DNA of 64,000 bases from Flavobacteriales bacterium. GTDB lineage: Bacteria; Bacteroidota; Bacteroidia; Flavobacteriales_E; Vicingaceae. Shown in pieces: positions 46,092 to 56,576 of the stretch. A program made the position numbers and the translations under genes. The stretch covers positions 1 to 64,000 of the forward strand of contig JAPHUD010000011.1 of NCBI GenBank assembly GCA_026196775.1, read 5' to 3'. Each line of letters starts with the position of its first letter. Positions within the stretch are counted from its first letter, which is position 1. The notes beneath the pieces are model-generated. The model was not told the origin of the DNA and ran no database searches. It was given only the letters and a program-made list of their open reading frames with translations.

Positions 46092-46559
46092 TTAAAAGTA
46101 TGTTCCAAATCTTTTTTCCATGGCTTTTGTTCTGAAGTTAAAAATTTCATTGAGTTTGTTACGGATTATTAACTTATTGGCAATTACGCCTAAAAATCCA
46201 AACGGTGGAACATAGCTAACTATATCTTTCATTAAAACACCGCCATTTATAGGCAATATAATATGCTGATGATGCCACAATTTATAGGGACCAACACGCT
46301 GCTCATCAACAAAATATTCTTTGTCTTTTACTTGAGAAATCTCAGTTACCCAAGTAGTTTTAATCCCTAGTAACGGACTTACTTTATAGCTTATTATTAA
46401 GCCTTGATACATTTTACCGGGAATTTCTTTTGAGGTAATATCAAAGCCCATATAGTCGGGAGTAATCTCCTTTAAATTTGCAGGTGAGGATATAAAATCC
46501 CAGACTTCATCTATAGATGCTTTGATTTTTTGTGTTCGCTGAAATTGATAGAAAGTCAT
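46092..46559 (-). CDS. SRPBCC (START-like) family protein
   Basis: 155 residues. It begins FYQFQRTQKIKASIDEVWDFISSPANLKEITP, the typical first strand and helix of the Bet v1/START fold, and continues with VPPFGFLGVIANKLIIRNKLNEIFNFR at the C-terminal helix. Relatives are often annotated as cell-division inhibitors or ligand-binding proteins. The fold binds lipids or other hydrophobic ligands; ligand unknown. It lies 71 bp downstream of the aldo/keto reductase gene on the same strand. Confidence 0.8.
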   Translation of the reverse strand: MTFYQFQRTQKIKASIDEVWDFISSPANLKEITPDYMGFDITSKEIPGKMYQGLIISYKVSPLLGIKTTWVTEISQVKDKEYFVDEQRVGPYKLWHHQHIILPINGGVLMKDIVSYVPPFGFLGVIANKLIIRNKLNEIFNFRTKAMEKRFGTYF

Positions 46560-46630
46560 TTTGTTTAATTTATTTCAAACAAAGTTAAACAAAATGATTG
46601 CTAAAATCTTTTTTAGTAACTAAAATGTTC

Positions 46631-47626
46631 TTAAAAAACAGGATGAATAGGTTTATTATTCAACGCTTTTTCAATTTCTTCCATTACTTCCGGAGTCAGT
46701 TTTGCTTTTGCTTCAATAGCTTTAAAGTTTTCTTCCAACTGACTCAGCTTACTTGCTCCCAACATTACTGTACTTACATTTTCATTTTTTAAACACCATG
46801 TAATTGCTAATACGGGAAGACTTAATCCTAAGTCTTTAGCTATTTTCTCCAGCTTGGCTACTTTATCTAAATTTTCTTTAGTAACCACAGAATCTTTTAA
46901 CCAATCCATACCTTCCATTACCAAACGAGTATCTTTTGGTTGGGCTTTCTGATTGTACTTACCTGTTAGTACTCCAGATGCCAATGGCGACCAAATAGTT
47001 GTGCCTAAACCAACTGTTTTGTAAATTTGGCTATACTCCACTTCTACTTTTTGTCTGTGCAACATGTTATACTGAGGTTGTTCCATAGTAGGTCCTATTA
47101 AATTATACTGTTTTGCTACCATGTGAGCTTCCATAATTTCCTGAGCACTCCATTCAGATGTTCCCCAATATAAAATCTTACCTTGAGTAATTAAATTATG
47201 CATTGCCCAAACAGTTTCTTCAATAGGTGTGTTTTTATCTGGACGATGACAGAAAAACAAATCTAAATAATCTACTTGTAGTCTTTCTAATGCCTGATGA
47301 CAAGCTTCAAACACATGTTTTCTACTTAATCCATTTTGATTGGGCTTGGTGTTTTCTGTTCCTCTATATCCAAAAAATACTTTGCTCGAAACTACATATG
47401 AATCTCTATCCCATTTCATTTTCTTAAGGATTTTCCCCATTACTATTTCAGATTCACCACGAGCATAAATTTCTGCATTATCAAAAAAGTTTACGCCATT
47501 ATCGTATGCCAATTTCATTAAATCTTCAGCAATATTGTTTCCTATTTGCTTTCCAAAAGTTAACCAACTACCTAAAGATAATTCGCTTAATTGTAATCCT
47601 GACTTTCCTAATCTTCTATATTCCAT
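46631..47626 (-). CDS. aldo/keto reductase, potassium-channel beta-subunit type
   Basis: 331 residues, TIM barrel. The tetrad is present: Asp and Tyr in FFDNAEIYARGESE, Lys in VVSSKVFFG, His in LDLFFCHRPD. The NADPH-binding end is VSTVMLGASKLSQLEENF. It starts MEYRRLGKSGLQLSELSLGSW like Kv-beta/YghZ proteins, which reduce aldehydes such as methylglyoxal. Cytoplasmic. Specific substrate unknown. Confidence 0.9.
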   Translation of the reverse strand: MEYRRLGKSGLQLSELSLGSWLTFGKQIGNNIAEDLMKLAYDNGVNFFDNAEIYARGESEIVMGKILKKMKWDRDSYVVSSKVFFGYRGTENTKPNQNGLSRKHVFEACHQALERLQVDYLDLFFCHRPDKNTPIEETVWAMHNLITQGKILYWGTSEWSAQEIMEAHMVAKQYNLIGPTMEQPQYNMLHRQKVEVEYSQIYKTVGLGTTIWSPLASGVLTGKYNQKAQPKDTRLVMEGMDWLKDSVVTKENLDKVAKLEKIAKDLGLSLPVLAITWCLKNENVSTVMLGASKLSQLEENFKAIEAKAKLTPEVMEEIEKALNNKPIHPVF

Positions 47627-47654
47627 AATCTTAATAGTTTTTTAAAGTGTTAAA

Positions 47655-48908
47655 TTAATCTCCTACCGTTACCGGAGTATTTTTATTTGTATAATCGGCA
47701 TACCCCTTCATAATTGCTGAGAACATTAAATCTCCCATCAATTTATAACCATCGGTAGTTAAGTGAATCTTATCTGTTTTAGCCAAACCATGTTTTTGCC
47801 AGGTTTTTATAGAACCTAATCCTCCCATAACATGATACATATCCCAGATAGCAGCATTATGTTTGGTTGCTAATCTAATCATAGCCAAACGAGCTTCTTC
47901 TACTCTCTTGTTAGGGTACCTTCTCTTGTAATAACTATCGTTATTGGTTACAAAAATAAAATTCGTTTTAGGAGATACTGACTTAATCCAATCTACTAAG
48001 GTATCGTAATTATTTTCATAGCAATTACCACAAAATCCAGGGTCGTAAGCATCATTTATACCAATACAAAAAATCACTAAATCGGGGTTAATGGTTTGCA
48101 AATGTTGTTTAAAAAGTGTTGCTCTTAAATAGCTTGATGTACTTGCCCCATTTACTCCAATTGAATGATATACTACTCCTGGATCATCATTATCTAAGCT
48201 TATTCCATACAATTCAAAAGGTTCTGAAGCTGAATCATTTTTATAAATAGTAAAGTCCACTACTTTTTTATAATCGGCAAAAACAAACTCGGTATAACCA
48301 ATACTATCGTTTACAATTATAGCAACACAAGTGTCGTTAGTAAGTTTAATGCAATAACCTAAAGTATCTTGATTATGAAAAATCTTGATACGTTTAAAAT
48401 CGTAATCTGGTGTATTATCTCCTCTAAACTGTATGGTAAAAGAAGCCAAGCTATCACTTGTTAATGCTGTAATACCCGACACTCCCCATGTTGAATGATG
48501 TTTACTTACAGAATTTCTATAGCCTTGCCACTCTCCAGTATAGTTAACTTCATAATAATATGGATTATTGGTTTTCGCTAACTTAAAAGGAAACAGAAAG
48601 CCTCTGCCACCATTAAGATTAGGAGATATGCTATGAAAATTTTTTCTTAGTTGGTCAGACCAAATATCTGCCTGAATGTGAGAGCCACCCATTTGCATAA
48701 CATTTACCTTTCCTTTACCTTCAAACATTAATGTGTCTAACTTTGAGTAGAAATGATTGAGATTAGCACCATCATGATAAAAATGTAAATAATTAGAATC
48801 GTATTGTATAAAATCATGTTGTGGTAATACGTGAGGATTTCCTTGAGCCACAATAATATGTTGAATAAAGAAAATGCTAAAAAAAGTTCCTAAAATTTTA
48901 TTAATCAT
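47655..48908 (-). CDS. secreted SGNH/GDSL-type hydrolase
   Basis: 417 residues with a signal peptide (ILGTFFSIFFIQHIIVAQ). SGNH blocks: the serine block MQMGGSHIQADIWSDQ, block III FCIGINDAYD (G-x-N-D), and the DxxH block DKIHLTTDGYKLM near the C-terminus. The region between holds an inserted beta-sandwich-like domain (about 130-230). This layout is that of Bacteroidota exported esterases, possibly polysaccharide or peptidoglycan O-deacetylases. No T9SS sorting domain, so periplasmic is likely. Confidence 0.8.
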   Translation of the reverse strand: MINKILGTFFSIFFIQHIIVAQGNPHVLPQHDFIQYDSNYLHFYHDGANLNHFYSKLDTLMFEGKGKVNVMQMGGSHIQADIWSDQLRKNFHSISPNLNGGRGFLFPFKLAKTNNPYYYEVNYTGEWQGYRNSVSKHHSTWGVSGITALTSDSLASFTIQFRGDNTPDYDFKRIKIFHNQDTLGYCIKLTNDTCVAIIVNDSIGYTEFVFADYKKVVDFTIYKNDSASEPFELYGISLDNDDPGVVYHSIGVNGASTSSYLRATLFKQHLQTINPDLVIFCIGINDAYDPGFCGNCYENNYDTLVDWIKSVSPKTNFIFVTNNDSYYKRRYPNKRVEEARLAMIRLATKHNAAIWDMYHVMGGLGSIKTWQKHGLAKTDKIHLTTDGYKLMGDLMFSAIMKGYADYTNKNTPVTVGD

Positions 48909-49133
48909 CTATTAAAAAGTATTTAAAAACAAAAATACCAAAGAATACAAGTTGATTTTGGTTAGATTGTAATAGGTTTTTAACAAATTGAGTTTTTTTA
49001 TTGAGTGTTTATAAATCTTGCAAAATAAGCAATACATTATTTTGTTAATAAATCTCTTGAAAACCCACATTCAAAAAGCGTTTGAAAAATTGCAAGAATG
49101 TTTAATTTCGGACTTTAATCCTCTTAGTAAACT

Positions 49134-51002
49134 ATGGAAAACGAAGTAACTTATAGTGAAGACAATATCCGATCGCTAGATTGGAAAGAGCATATCCGTT
49201 TAAGACCTGGTATGTATATTGGTAAACTTGGTGATGGTGCTGCCTATGATGATGGTATTTATATATTAATTAAGGAGGTTTTTGACAATTCCATTGATGA
49301 ATATGTGATGGGCAATGGAAAAACCATTGAAGTTAATATTAAAGATAAAACCGTTAAAGTTAGAGATTATGGTCGAGGTATTCCTTTAGGAAAAGTAATA
49401 GACTGTGTTTCTAAAATGAATACTGGTGGAAAATATGATTCTAAAGCTTTTAAAAAATCTGTTGGTTTAAATGGTGTTGGAACAAAAGCCGTAAATGCAC
49501 TTTCTTCTTATTTTAAAGTAGAATCTGTACGTGATGGAAAAATTAAAAAAGTAGAGTTTGAAAAAGGTGAACTAGTTAATGATTATGAAATTGAAGAATC
49601 TTCTTATAGAAAAGGAACAAAAATCACATTTATTCCCGATGAAACCATTTTTAAAAACTACACTTTCAGAAACCAACACATAGAAAAGCTTCTTTGGAAT
49701 TATGCTTTCTTAAATACGGGATTATCCATTTATTTTAATGGAGAAAAAATTCAATCAGAAAATGGCCTAAAAGATTTATTAGAACAGAATCTTTCTAACA
49801 AACCACTTTACCCAATAATCCACTTGCATGGTGAAGATATTGAAGTAGCTATTACCCATACAGAATCTTACGGAGAGGAGTATTATTCATTTGTAAACGG
49901 ACAATACACTCCTCAAGGAGGAACACACCAAACAGAATTTAGAACCGCTTTAGTAAAAACTGTTAGAGAATTTTATGGAAAAGATTATGATGCTTCTGAT
50001 ATCCGGTCTTCTATAGTTGCTGCCGTTAGTGTTAAAGTTATGGAGCCTGTTTTTGAATCTCAAACCAAAACTAAGCTAGGATCTACAGAAGTTGGTCCTG
50101 ACGGCCCTTCTATGAGAGCTTTTATTACAGATTTCTTAAAAAGAGAATTAGATAATTTTCTACATAAAAATCCTGAAACTGCTGATGCTCTTCAACGTAA
50201 AATATTGCAATCGGAGCGTGAGCGTAAAGATATGGCAGGTATTAAACAATTGGCTAAAAAAAGAGCCAAAGATGCTTCTTTACATAACAAAAAACTAAGA
50301 GATTGCAGATTACATTATAATGATACCAAAGACAATGAGAGAAAAGTAGAAACAACACTTTTTATTACTGAGGGAGATTCGGCTTCTGGTTCTATTACCA
50401 AATCAAGAGATGTAAATACCCAAGCCGTTTTTAGTTTGAAAGGAAAACCGCTAAACTCTCATGGTTTAACAAAAAAAATAGTTTACGAAAATGAAGAATT
50501 CAACCTACTTCAAGCAGCACTAAACATTGAAGAAAGTATAGATGATTTAAGATATAATAATATTGTAATTGCTACCGATGCCGATGTTGATGGTATGCAC
50601 ATTCGTTTATTGCTCATTACTTTTTTCCTTTCTTTCTTTCCAGATATTATTAAAAACGGGCATCTATATATTTTAGACACACCACTTTTTAGGGTTAGAG
50701 ATAAATCTAAAACAATATATTGCTATTCTGAAGAAGAAAGACAAAAAGCCATGAGAGAACTTAAAGGTAAACCTGAAATTACTCGATTTAAGGGATTAGG
50801 AGAGATTTCACCAAATGAATTCAAGCATTTTATTGGTAAAGATATTCGTTTAGACCCTGTAATTATAGCAAAAAACACCCCAATTCAAGAAATGTTAGAG
50901 TTCTACATGGGTAAAAATACGCCAGAGCGTCAGGAATTTATTATTGATAACCTAAAAATTGAAAAAGACCTTGCTGAAGAATTATTAGTAGCCGAAGGTT
51001 AA
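49134..51002 (+). CDS. parE: DNA topoisomerase IV subunit B (GyrB/ParE-type ATPase)
   Basis: 622 residues, the length of ParE rather than full GyrB. The GHKL ATPase has [10 protein letters not shown] (about 48), [10 protein letters not shown] and [20 protein letters not shown] has EGDSASGS (about 413) and [10 protein letters not shown] (about 482), and PLNSHG precedes it. It pairs with ParC to decatenate chromosomes. parC is not next to it; a PASTA protein follows. The leader has a TTTG...TAATTTCG pair 18 bp apart, ending about 24 bp before the start, a weak promoter candidate. Confidence 0.92.
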   Translation: MENEVTYSEDNIRSLDWKEHIRLRPGMYIGKLGDGAAYDDGIYILIKEVFDNSIDEYVMGNGKTIEVNIKDKTVKVRDYGRGIPLGKVIDCVSKMNTGGKYDSKAFKKSVGLNGVGTKAVNALSSYFKVESVRDGKIKKVEFEKGELVNDYEIEESSYRKGTKITFIPDETIFKNYTFRNQHIEKLLWNYAFLNTGLSIYFNGEKIQSENGLKDLLEQNLSNKPLYPIIHLHGEDIEVAITHTESYGEEYYSFVNGQYTPQGGTHQTEFRTALVKTVREFYGKDYDASDIRSSIVAAVSVKVMEPVFESQTKTKLGSTEVGPDGPSMRAFITDFLKRELDNFLHKNPETADALQRKILQSERERKDMAGIKQLAKKRAKDASLHNKKLRDCRLHYNDTKDNERKVETTLFITEGDSASGSITKSRDVNTQAVFSLKGKPLNSHGLTKKIVYENEEFNLLQAALNIEESIDDLRYNNIVIATDADVDGMHIRLLLITFFLSFFPDIIKNGHLYILDTPLFRVRDKSKTIYCYSEEERQKAMRELKGKPEITRFKGLGEISPNEFKHFIGKDIRLDPVIIAKNTPIQEMLEFYMGKNTPERQEFIIDNLKIEKDLAEELLVAEG

Positions 51003-51035
51003 ATATCTTTTTATTATTTTCGTTATAATTTTTTT

Positions 51036-51854
51036 ATGAAACAAATGCTAAAATTTATATTCAGTAAACTTTTTTTAATCAACTTAATGGCAGCAATAAT
51101 TCTTATTATTATTGCCTTTTATAGCTTTTCTGGTTATTTAACAAGTTATACTTTGCATGGAGAAAGTGTTACCGTTCCATCATTAGAAGGGTTAAGTGAA
51201 GAAGAAGTTGCTATACTCCTTGAAGAAAAAGAATTACGTTACGAAATTCTAGATTCTATTTATGTAGAAAAACAGCCTAAAGGAATAGTAATAGATCAAA
51301 ACCCTAAAGCAGAATCTTTTGTAAAAAAGAACAGAAAAATTTACATTACTGTTACTAAAAAATCTACACCAAAAATCAGTTTTCCTAGTGTTATTGATAT
51401 GTCACAACGATTAGCTGTAGCTAAACTAGAAAGCTACGGACTAAAAGTAAACACCGAATACCGTCCTTCAGAACACCAAGGAATTGTAATTGATTGCAAA
51501 CTTGGAGATAAATCTATAGCAACAGGAGATGAAATTGGTCTAGGTTCAAAAATTACTGTTGTGATAGGAACAGGAAAAGGTGAAGGGAAAGTAATGGTAC
51601 CTTATCTTGCTAACCTTTCTAAAGGTGAAGCAGAACAGCAACTACAAGCTTCTTTTTTAGGAATAGGGTTAGAAATTTATGATGAATCTTGTGTAACAGC
51701 TGAAGATTCTGCTACTGCTAAAGTCTATAAACAACACCCTCCTTACGGAAGTGAAAGCACACTTTTTATTGGTAGTTCAGTAGATATTTACTTAACTTGC
51801 GATACTGCTAAAATAAATATTCAAAAAAATAGTTTAGATAGCCTAAACAATTAA
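51036..51854 (+). CDS. membrane-anchored PASTA-domain protein
   Basis: 272 residues. An N-terminal helix (about 12-32) anchors the protein, followed by three PASTA units (about 43-105, 110-178, 180-255), each with the V-P-x-L/V-x(n)-A-x-x-x-L pattern (VTVPSLEGLSEEEVAILL; FPSVIDMSQRLAVAKL; VPYLANLSKGEAEQQL). PASTA domains bind uncross-linked peptidoglycan or muropeptides. There is no kinase or transpeptidase domain, so it may be a periplasmic cell-wall sensor or scaffold. It starts 33 bp after parE. Confidence 0.85.
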   Translation: MKQMLKFIFSKLFLINLMAAIILIIIAFYSFSGYLTSYTLHGESVTVPSLEGLSEEEVAILLEEKELRYEILDSIYVEKQPKGIVIDQNPKAESFVKKNRKIYITVTKKSTPKISFPSVIDMSQRLAVAKLESYGLKVNTEYRPSEHQGIVIDCKLGDKSIATGDEIGLGSKITVVIGTGKGEGKVMVPYLANLSKGEAEQQLQASFLGIGLEIYDESCVTAEDSATAKVYKQHPPYGSESTLFIGSSVDIYLTCDTAKINIQKNSLDSLNN

Positions 51855-51879
51855 TCAGGAAATTCTGAAAAAGACTAAC

Positions 51880-53772
51880 ATGTTAAAAAACACTTTACTT
51901 CTATTTCTTATTTTTTGCTGCTTTTCGGCTATAAATGCTCAAGAAAAAATTTATGACTTAGGTGGTAACAAACACCTGAGAGCTTTATACAACAAAAGTT
52001 TTGAAGAGAAAAAACCTGAAATTTTCAGAAATCCCTCTAAGAAAAATAAAATCTTACTATCCTTGCCTTTTATGGATGATTTTTCTCAAAACTACCATTT
52101 TCCTGATGAAAACTTATGGCAAGATATCAATGTTTACATTAACTCTAATTTCCCTATAAGTCCTCCATCTTATGGTGTTGCTACTTTTGATGGATTAGAC
52201 TCTACTGGTTTTCCTTATGATTTTTCTTCACAAACGGCTCATGGAATTGCTGATTCACTTACTTCTCACCCTATCGATTTATCAGTTATTAATGATAGTG
52301 TATATTTGAGTTTTCAATATCAAGCTCAGGGCAACGGAAATGCTCCCGAACAAGAAGATTCCTTACGTTTAGATTTTTTTAGAAAAGCTGATAGTTCTTG
52401 GGTTAGGGTTTGGAGTGTTCCCGGAACAGGAAATCATTCGTTTAAAAAAGTAATGGTTCCCGTTGGCACAGATTACCACAACGATAAGTTTATGTTCCGA
52501 TTTTCCAACTTATCTACCCTTAGTGGTAATTTCGACCATTGGCATGTTGATTATGTGTATTTAAATGATAACAGAACTTTTGCTGATACTATATTGGATG
52601 ACGTTGCTCTTATCACCAATCATTATAATTTATTAAATGAACTTACAGCATTACCTTGGGATCATTACCTTACTGATACCATTGGTTTAATGGCGGAAAC
52701 TATGCCTGTTGCCTATAAAAACAACTTCAATAACTCTTATGATGTTTTCTATAAATATGAAGTAAGTGATAACAATGGTGCTGGTCCAGTTGTTGAAACG
52801 TATCCATCAGGAGTTGCATCAAAAACAGTAGCAGCATACTCTACGCTACTTGAACCTCAAGCTGTTTATCAAACTACACCATTTTTTCTAAATGATTTTT
52901 CATTTCCATCAGACAACTCGGTTAACAAGGTTTTCCAGATAAAAAACTATTTTGATATTAATCCTTTTATAGATATTAATCAGAAAAATGATACGGTAAA
53001 ATCATTTCAGGTTTTTGGCTCTTATTATGCTTACGATGATGGTAGTGCCGAATTAGGTTATGGAATTGAAGGAGTTACAGCTAAACTAGCCAATCAATTT
53101 TATATTAGAAAAGCTGATACTCTTACATCTATACAAATTTATTTTAACCCAATACTTTATAATATTACAGGAGAAAGTTTTAAACTTACCGTTTGGAGCA
53201 GCTTAAATCCGGAAATTATTGTTTACCAACAAAGCAGTTTTTACTTTCCTGCTTATTCTTTTACAAATGAGTTCTTAAACTATACCTTAGATGCTCCTAT
53301 TATGCTAAATCCGGGAACTTATTATATAGGATATCAAAAAATATCTAACTCAAGATTAAATGTTGGATATGATGTAAATACCAATAGTAAAAATAAGATT
53401 TGGTACAATGCTGTGGGTATTTGGGAAAACCCATCTGCAGGTCTTCCTAATGGTTCACTTATGATTCGTCCGGTATTTGGTTCTACTGGCGACCCCATTT
53501 CTGCTATTGATGAAAATAGTAAAAAAGACAATACTGATTTTAACATCTACCCTAATCCAACATCTCATTTAGTTACTATTGCTGCTCAACAAAATTCATC
53601 TACCGTTTTTGAAGTTGAAATTTTTGATATTTATGGTAAAAACCATCTAAGAACAACTTTACAACAGAGTACTACTATTGATGTAAGTAATTTTAGCAAA
53701 GGAATTTATTTTGTTAGAATGATAAATAAAGACGAAGGAAATATACAAACCAAAAAACTGATTATTCAATAA
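51880..53772 (+). CDS. secreted protein with T9SS type A sorting domain
   Basis: 630 residues. Signal peptide 1-20 (LLLFLIFCCFSAINAQ). The body is beta-rich, with a lectin/jellyroll-like stretch (PIDLSVINDSVYLSFQYQAQGNG) and no catalytic motif I can name. The last ~80 residues are a type A sorting domain: FNIYPNPTSHLVTIAAQ, EVEIFDIYGKN, IDVSNFSKGIYFVRMI, KKLIIQ. Export across the outer membrane by T9SS is predicted. It sits 9 bp before rluD in a co-directional run. Confidence 0.85.
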   Translation: MLKNTLLLFLIFCCFSAINAQEKIYDLGGNKHLRALYNKSFEEKKPEIFRNPSKKNKILLSLPFMDDFSQNYHFPDENLWQDINVYINSNFPISPPSYGVATFDGLDSTGFPYDFSSQTAHGIADSLTSHPIDLSVINDSVYLSFQYQAQGNGNAPEQEDSLRLDFFRKADSSWVRVWSVPGTGNHSFKKVMVPVGTDYHNDKFMFRFSNLSTLSGNFDHWHVDYVYLNDNRTFADTILDDVALITNHYNLLNELTALPWDHYLTDTIGLMAETMPVAYKNNFNNSYDVFYKYEVSDNNGAGPVVETYPSGVASKTVAAYSTLLEPQAVYQTTPFFLNDFSFPSDNSVNKVFQIKNYFDINPFIDINQKNDTVKSFQVFGSYYAYDDGSAELGYGIEGVTAKLANQFYIRKADTLTSIQIYFNPILYNITGESFKLTVWSSLNPEIIVYQQSSFYFPAYSFTNEFLNYTLDAPIMLNPGTYYIGYQKISNSRLNVGYDVNTNSKNKIWYNAVGIWENPSAGLPNGSLMIRPVFGSTGDPISAIDENSKKDNTDFNIYPNPTSHLVTIAAQQNSSTVFEVEIFDIYGKNHLRTTLQQSTTIDVSNFSKGIYFVRMINKDEGNIQTKKLIIQ

Positions 53773-53781
53773 TACTTATAA

Positions 53782-54822
53782 ATGAATTTAATAAACGAAG
53801 AAGAAGCAGAGGACAATGACTTGTTTGAACACTACAAGTTTAAGGCTGACAAAGGACAAGAATTATTGAGAATTGATAAGTTTTTAATGGATAGAATTCC
53901 TAACACTACCCGAAATAAACTTCAAAACGCATTAACCGAAGGACACATCTTAGTAAACAAAAAACCTGTAAAAGCTAACTACAGAGTTAAACCTTTAGAT
54001 GATATTACGGTAGAACTTCCCTACCCTCCTCAAGAAATTGAACTTATTCCTGAAGATATTCCATTAAACATTCTTTATGAAGATGATGATGTAATTGTAC
54101 TCAACAAAGATGCAGGATTAGTGGTTCATCCAGGCTTTGGAAATCACACTGGTACTTTAGTAAACGGCTTAATTTATCATTTTAAAAATTTACCTGAAAC
54201 CTCTATGGCAAACAGACCAGGTTTGGTACATCGTTTAGACAAAAACACTACTGGAGTAATGGTTATTGCCAAAACAGAACATGCTCTTTCTCATTTAGGT
54301 AAACAATTTTTTGACAGAACCATTGAAAGAAGATATCAGGCATTAGTTTGGGGAGATTTTGAAGAAGAAGATGGTACCGTTGTAGGAAATGTTGGTAGAA
54401 GTTTGCAAAACAGAAAAGTAATGAGTGTTTTTCCTGAAGAAGAATTTGGAAAACATGCTATAACACATTATAAAGTACTAAAAAGATTTGGCTATGTTAC
54501 GCTTATAGAATGTAAGTTAGAAACAGGAAGAACTCACCAAATTAGAGTACACATGCAACACATAAAACACCCTTTGTTTAATGATGAAGATTATGGTGGC
54601 GACAGGATTTTAAAAGGCACTTCTTTTACCAAATACAAACAATTTATTAATAATTGCTTTGAAATTTTACCCCGTCAAGCACTTCATGCCAAATCTTTAG
54701 GCTTTGAACATCCTGCTACAGGAAAATGGCTACATTTTGAAACAGATTTACCTGAAGACATGACTAAATTACTCGAGAAATGGGATGGATATATTAGCAA
54801 CCGAAATACTTTTGAGGATTAA
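53782..54822 (+). CDS. rluD: RluD-family 23S rRNA pseudouridine synthase
   Basis: 346 residues. An S4 RNA-binding domain (about 30-90, RIDKFLMDRIPNTTRNKLQNAL) is followed by the RsuA/RluD catalytic domain with HRLDKNTTGVMVIAK, the catalytic Asp at about 152, and ETGRTHQIRVHMQHI. RluD modifies positions in helix 69 of 23S rRNA; whether this is RluD or a paralogue such as RluC cannot be decided by eye. Confidence 0.9.
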   Translation: MNLINEEEAEDNDLFEHYKFKADKGQELLRIDKFLMDRIPNTTRNKLQNALTEGHILVNKKPVKANYRVKPLDDITVELPYPPQEIELIPEDIPLNILYEDDDVIVLNKDAGLVVHPGFGNHTGTLVNGLIYHFKNLPETSMANRPGLVHRLDKNTTGVMVIAKTEHALSHLGKQFFDRTIERRYQALVWGDFEEEDGTVVGNVGRSLQNRKVMSVFPEEEFGKHAITHYKVLKRFGYVTLIECKLETGRTHQIRVHMQHIKHPLFNDEDYGGDRILKGTSFTKYKQFINNCFEILPRQALHAKSLGFEHPATGKWLHFETDLPEDMTKLLEKWDGYISNRNTFED

Positions 54823-54839
54823 AATTATTAATACTTTTG
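54811..54839 (+). promoter_or_regulatory. putative promoter for rpe
   Basis: TTTG at 54811-54814 and TACTTTTG at 54832-54839 with 17 bp between; the rpe ATG is 44 bp on. The upstream box overlaps the end of rluD. Spacing is short of the ideal 19, so moderate support only. Confidence 0.4.
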
Positions 54840-54883
54840 TACTTTAAAACTCAAATAATATTAAACGTTATATATTTTAAAAT

Positions 54884-55534
54884 ATGAAACAAATAATCGC
54901 TCCTTCCATTTTAGCCTCAGATTTTGCTAATCTGCAAAAAGAAGCAGAAATGCTCGATAAAAGTAGTGCCGACTGGTTTCATATTGATGTAATGGATGGT
55001 GTTTTTGTGCCTAACATCAGTTTTGGAATGCCTATAATTAAAGCCATCAGAAAGTTTAGTAAAAAAACTTTTGATGTACATTTAATGATTATTGAACCTG
55101 ATAAATATATAGCTGATTTTAAAAATGCTGGTGCTGATATTTTAACCGTACATTATGAAGCTTGTACGCATTTACACAGAACTATTCAGGCAATAAAAGC
55201 TGAAGGAATGAAAGCTGGAGTAGCTATTAATCCGCATACAAATGTAAATGTACTAGAAGATACTATTAATGATATTGATGTAGTGTTGGTAATGTCTGTA
55301 AACCCTGGTTTTGGTGGACAATCTTTTATTGAAAATACTTATGAAAAAGTAAAGCAACTAAAACAGTTGATTACCAAAAAAGGAGCTAATACCTTAATAG
55401 AAATTGATGGTGGTGTTACCAATACAAATGCAAAAAAATTATTAGACTGTGGGGCTGATGCTTTAGTAGCCGGAAGTTTTGTTTTTTCTTCAGAAAATCC
55501 AATAAAAACCATTGCTGAACTAAAAAATTTATAA
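54884..55534 (+). CDS. rpe: ribulose-phosphate 3-epimerase
   Basis: 216 residues, TIM barrel, normal length. Metal and catalytic motifs: APSILASDFANL, FHIDVMDGVFVPNISFG, DVHLMI, VMSVNPGFGGQSF, IEIDGGV. It interconverts ribulose-5-P and xylulose-5-P in the pentose-phosphate pathway. Confidence 0.96.
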   Translation: MKQIIAPSILASDFANLQKEAEMLDKSSADWFHIDVMDGVFVPNISFGMPIIKAIRKFSKKTFDVHLMIIEPDKYIADFKNAGADILTVHYEACTHLHRTIQAIKAEGMKAGVAINPHTNVNVLEDTINDIDVVLVMSVNPGFGGQSFIENTYEKVKQLKQLITKKGANTLIEIDGGVTNTNAKKLLDCGADALVAGSFVFSSENPIKTIAELKNL

Positions 55535-55578
55535 TCTAAAAAATTGTTATTACTTTTAACCGATAAATATTTATTATT

Positions 55579-56568
55579 ATGACTGTTAATCAACTTAAAT
55601 GGAATGCGTTATTTGTTGCTATAGCAACACTTTTTGCTTGTAATGGAGACCAACAACCTAAAGAAACTATTGATGTTGTAGAGCCTCAAGTAGAAATAGC
55701 TGTTGAAGAAAAAACAATTGAAATAAATGGTGTTGAACACTTTTTTACTATAAAAGGCGAAGGTGATCCTATACTTTTTTTACATGGTGGACCAGGTCTT
55801 TCTCATAATTACTTACTTCCTTATTTTGATGCATTAGCAGCCAATTATCAGTTAATATTTTACGATCAAAGAGGTAGTGGAAAGTCTGCTTTCCCAAAAG
55901 ATACCACTTCCATAAACATAGAAACTTTTGTTGAAGATATTGAAGCTATTAGAAAGCATTTTGGCAAAGAAAAACTTACTCTTATAGGTCATTCTTGGGG
56001 TAGTTTATTAGCACTTCATTACGGACAAAAATACCCTAACAACCTTACTCAACTTATTTTAATCTCTCCTGCTCCAACTACCAGTAGTCACTACGAAAAA
56101 ATGTTGAGCAACATGCAGCAAAAAAGAAAAGAAGAAGATACTAAAGAATTAGTAAGGTTAATGATGTCTAAAGAATTTGAGAAAAGAGACCCTGAAACTT
56201 TTGCTAAAGCGATGAAAATAGGTGATAAAGCTAATTTATACGACCAAACTAAGGTAGATAAATTATATGAATTACATAACTACACTGAAAAAACTGCTGG
56301 TAAATTTTGGTTGGTAAGCAACATTATGGAGAAAAACTTTTTTAACTATAATATTACTGCTGAAATTGATAACATTTCTTGCCCTTCAATTATAATTATT
56401 GGTGATATGGATAACGTACCTTTTGCTTCTAACCAGCTATTAAGCGAAACGCTAAAAAATACCAAATTAGAAGTAATTCAAGAAACTGGACATTACCCAT
56501 TTTTTGAAGATCCAAAGGCATTTAGCTATACTTTAAACAACTTTCTTAATCCGGAATACGAAGATTAA
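55579..56568 (+). CDS. alpha/beta hydrolase lipoprotein, proline-iminopeptidase-like (S33)
   Basis: 329 residues. The signal ends in the lipobox TLFAC-NGDQ, so it is probably a lipoprotein. The S33 hallmarks are the HGGPG oxyanion motif, nucleophile GHSWGS, acid in IIGDMDNVPF, and His in ETGHYPFF. Family members cleave N-terminal proline or hydrolyse small esters. The lipobox places it in the periplasm or outer membrane, unlike cytoplasmic Pip. Confidence 0.83.
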   Translation: MTVNQLKWNALFVAIATLFACNGDQQPKETIDVVEPQVEIAVEEKTIEINGVEHFFTIKGEGDPILFLHGGPGLSHNYLLPYFDALAANYQLIFYDQRGSGKSAFPKDTTSINIETFVEDIEAIRKHFGKEKLTLIGHSWGSLLALHYGQKYPNNLTQLILISPAPTTSSHYEKMLSNMQQKRKEEDTKELVRLMMSKEFEKRDPETFAKAMKIGDKANLYDQTKVDKLYELHNYTEKTAGKFWLVSNIMEKNFFNYNITAEIDNISCPSIIIIGDMDNVPFASNQLLSETLKNTKLEVIQETGHYPFFEDPKAFSYTLNNFLNPEYED

Positions 56569-56576
56569 CTAGCTAC

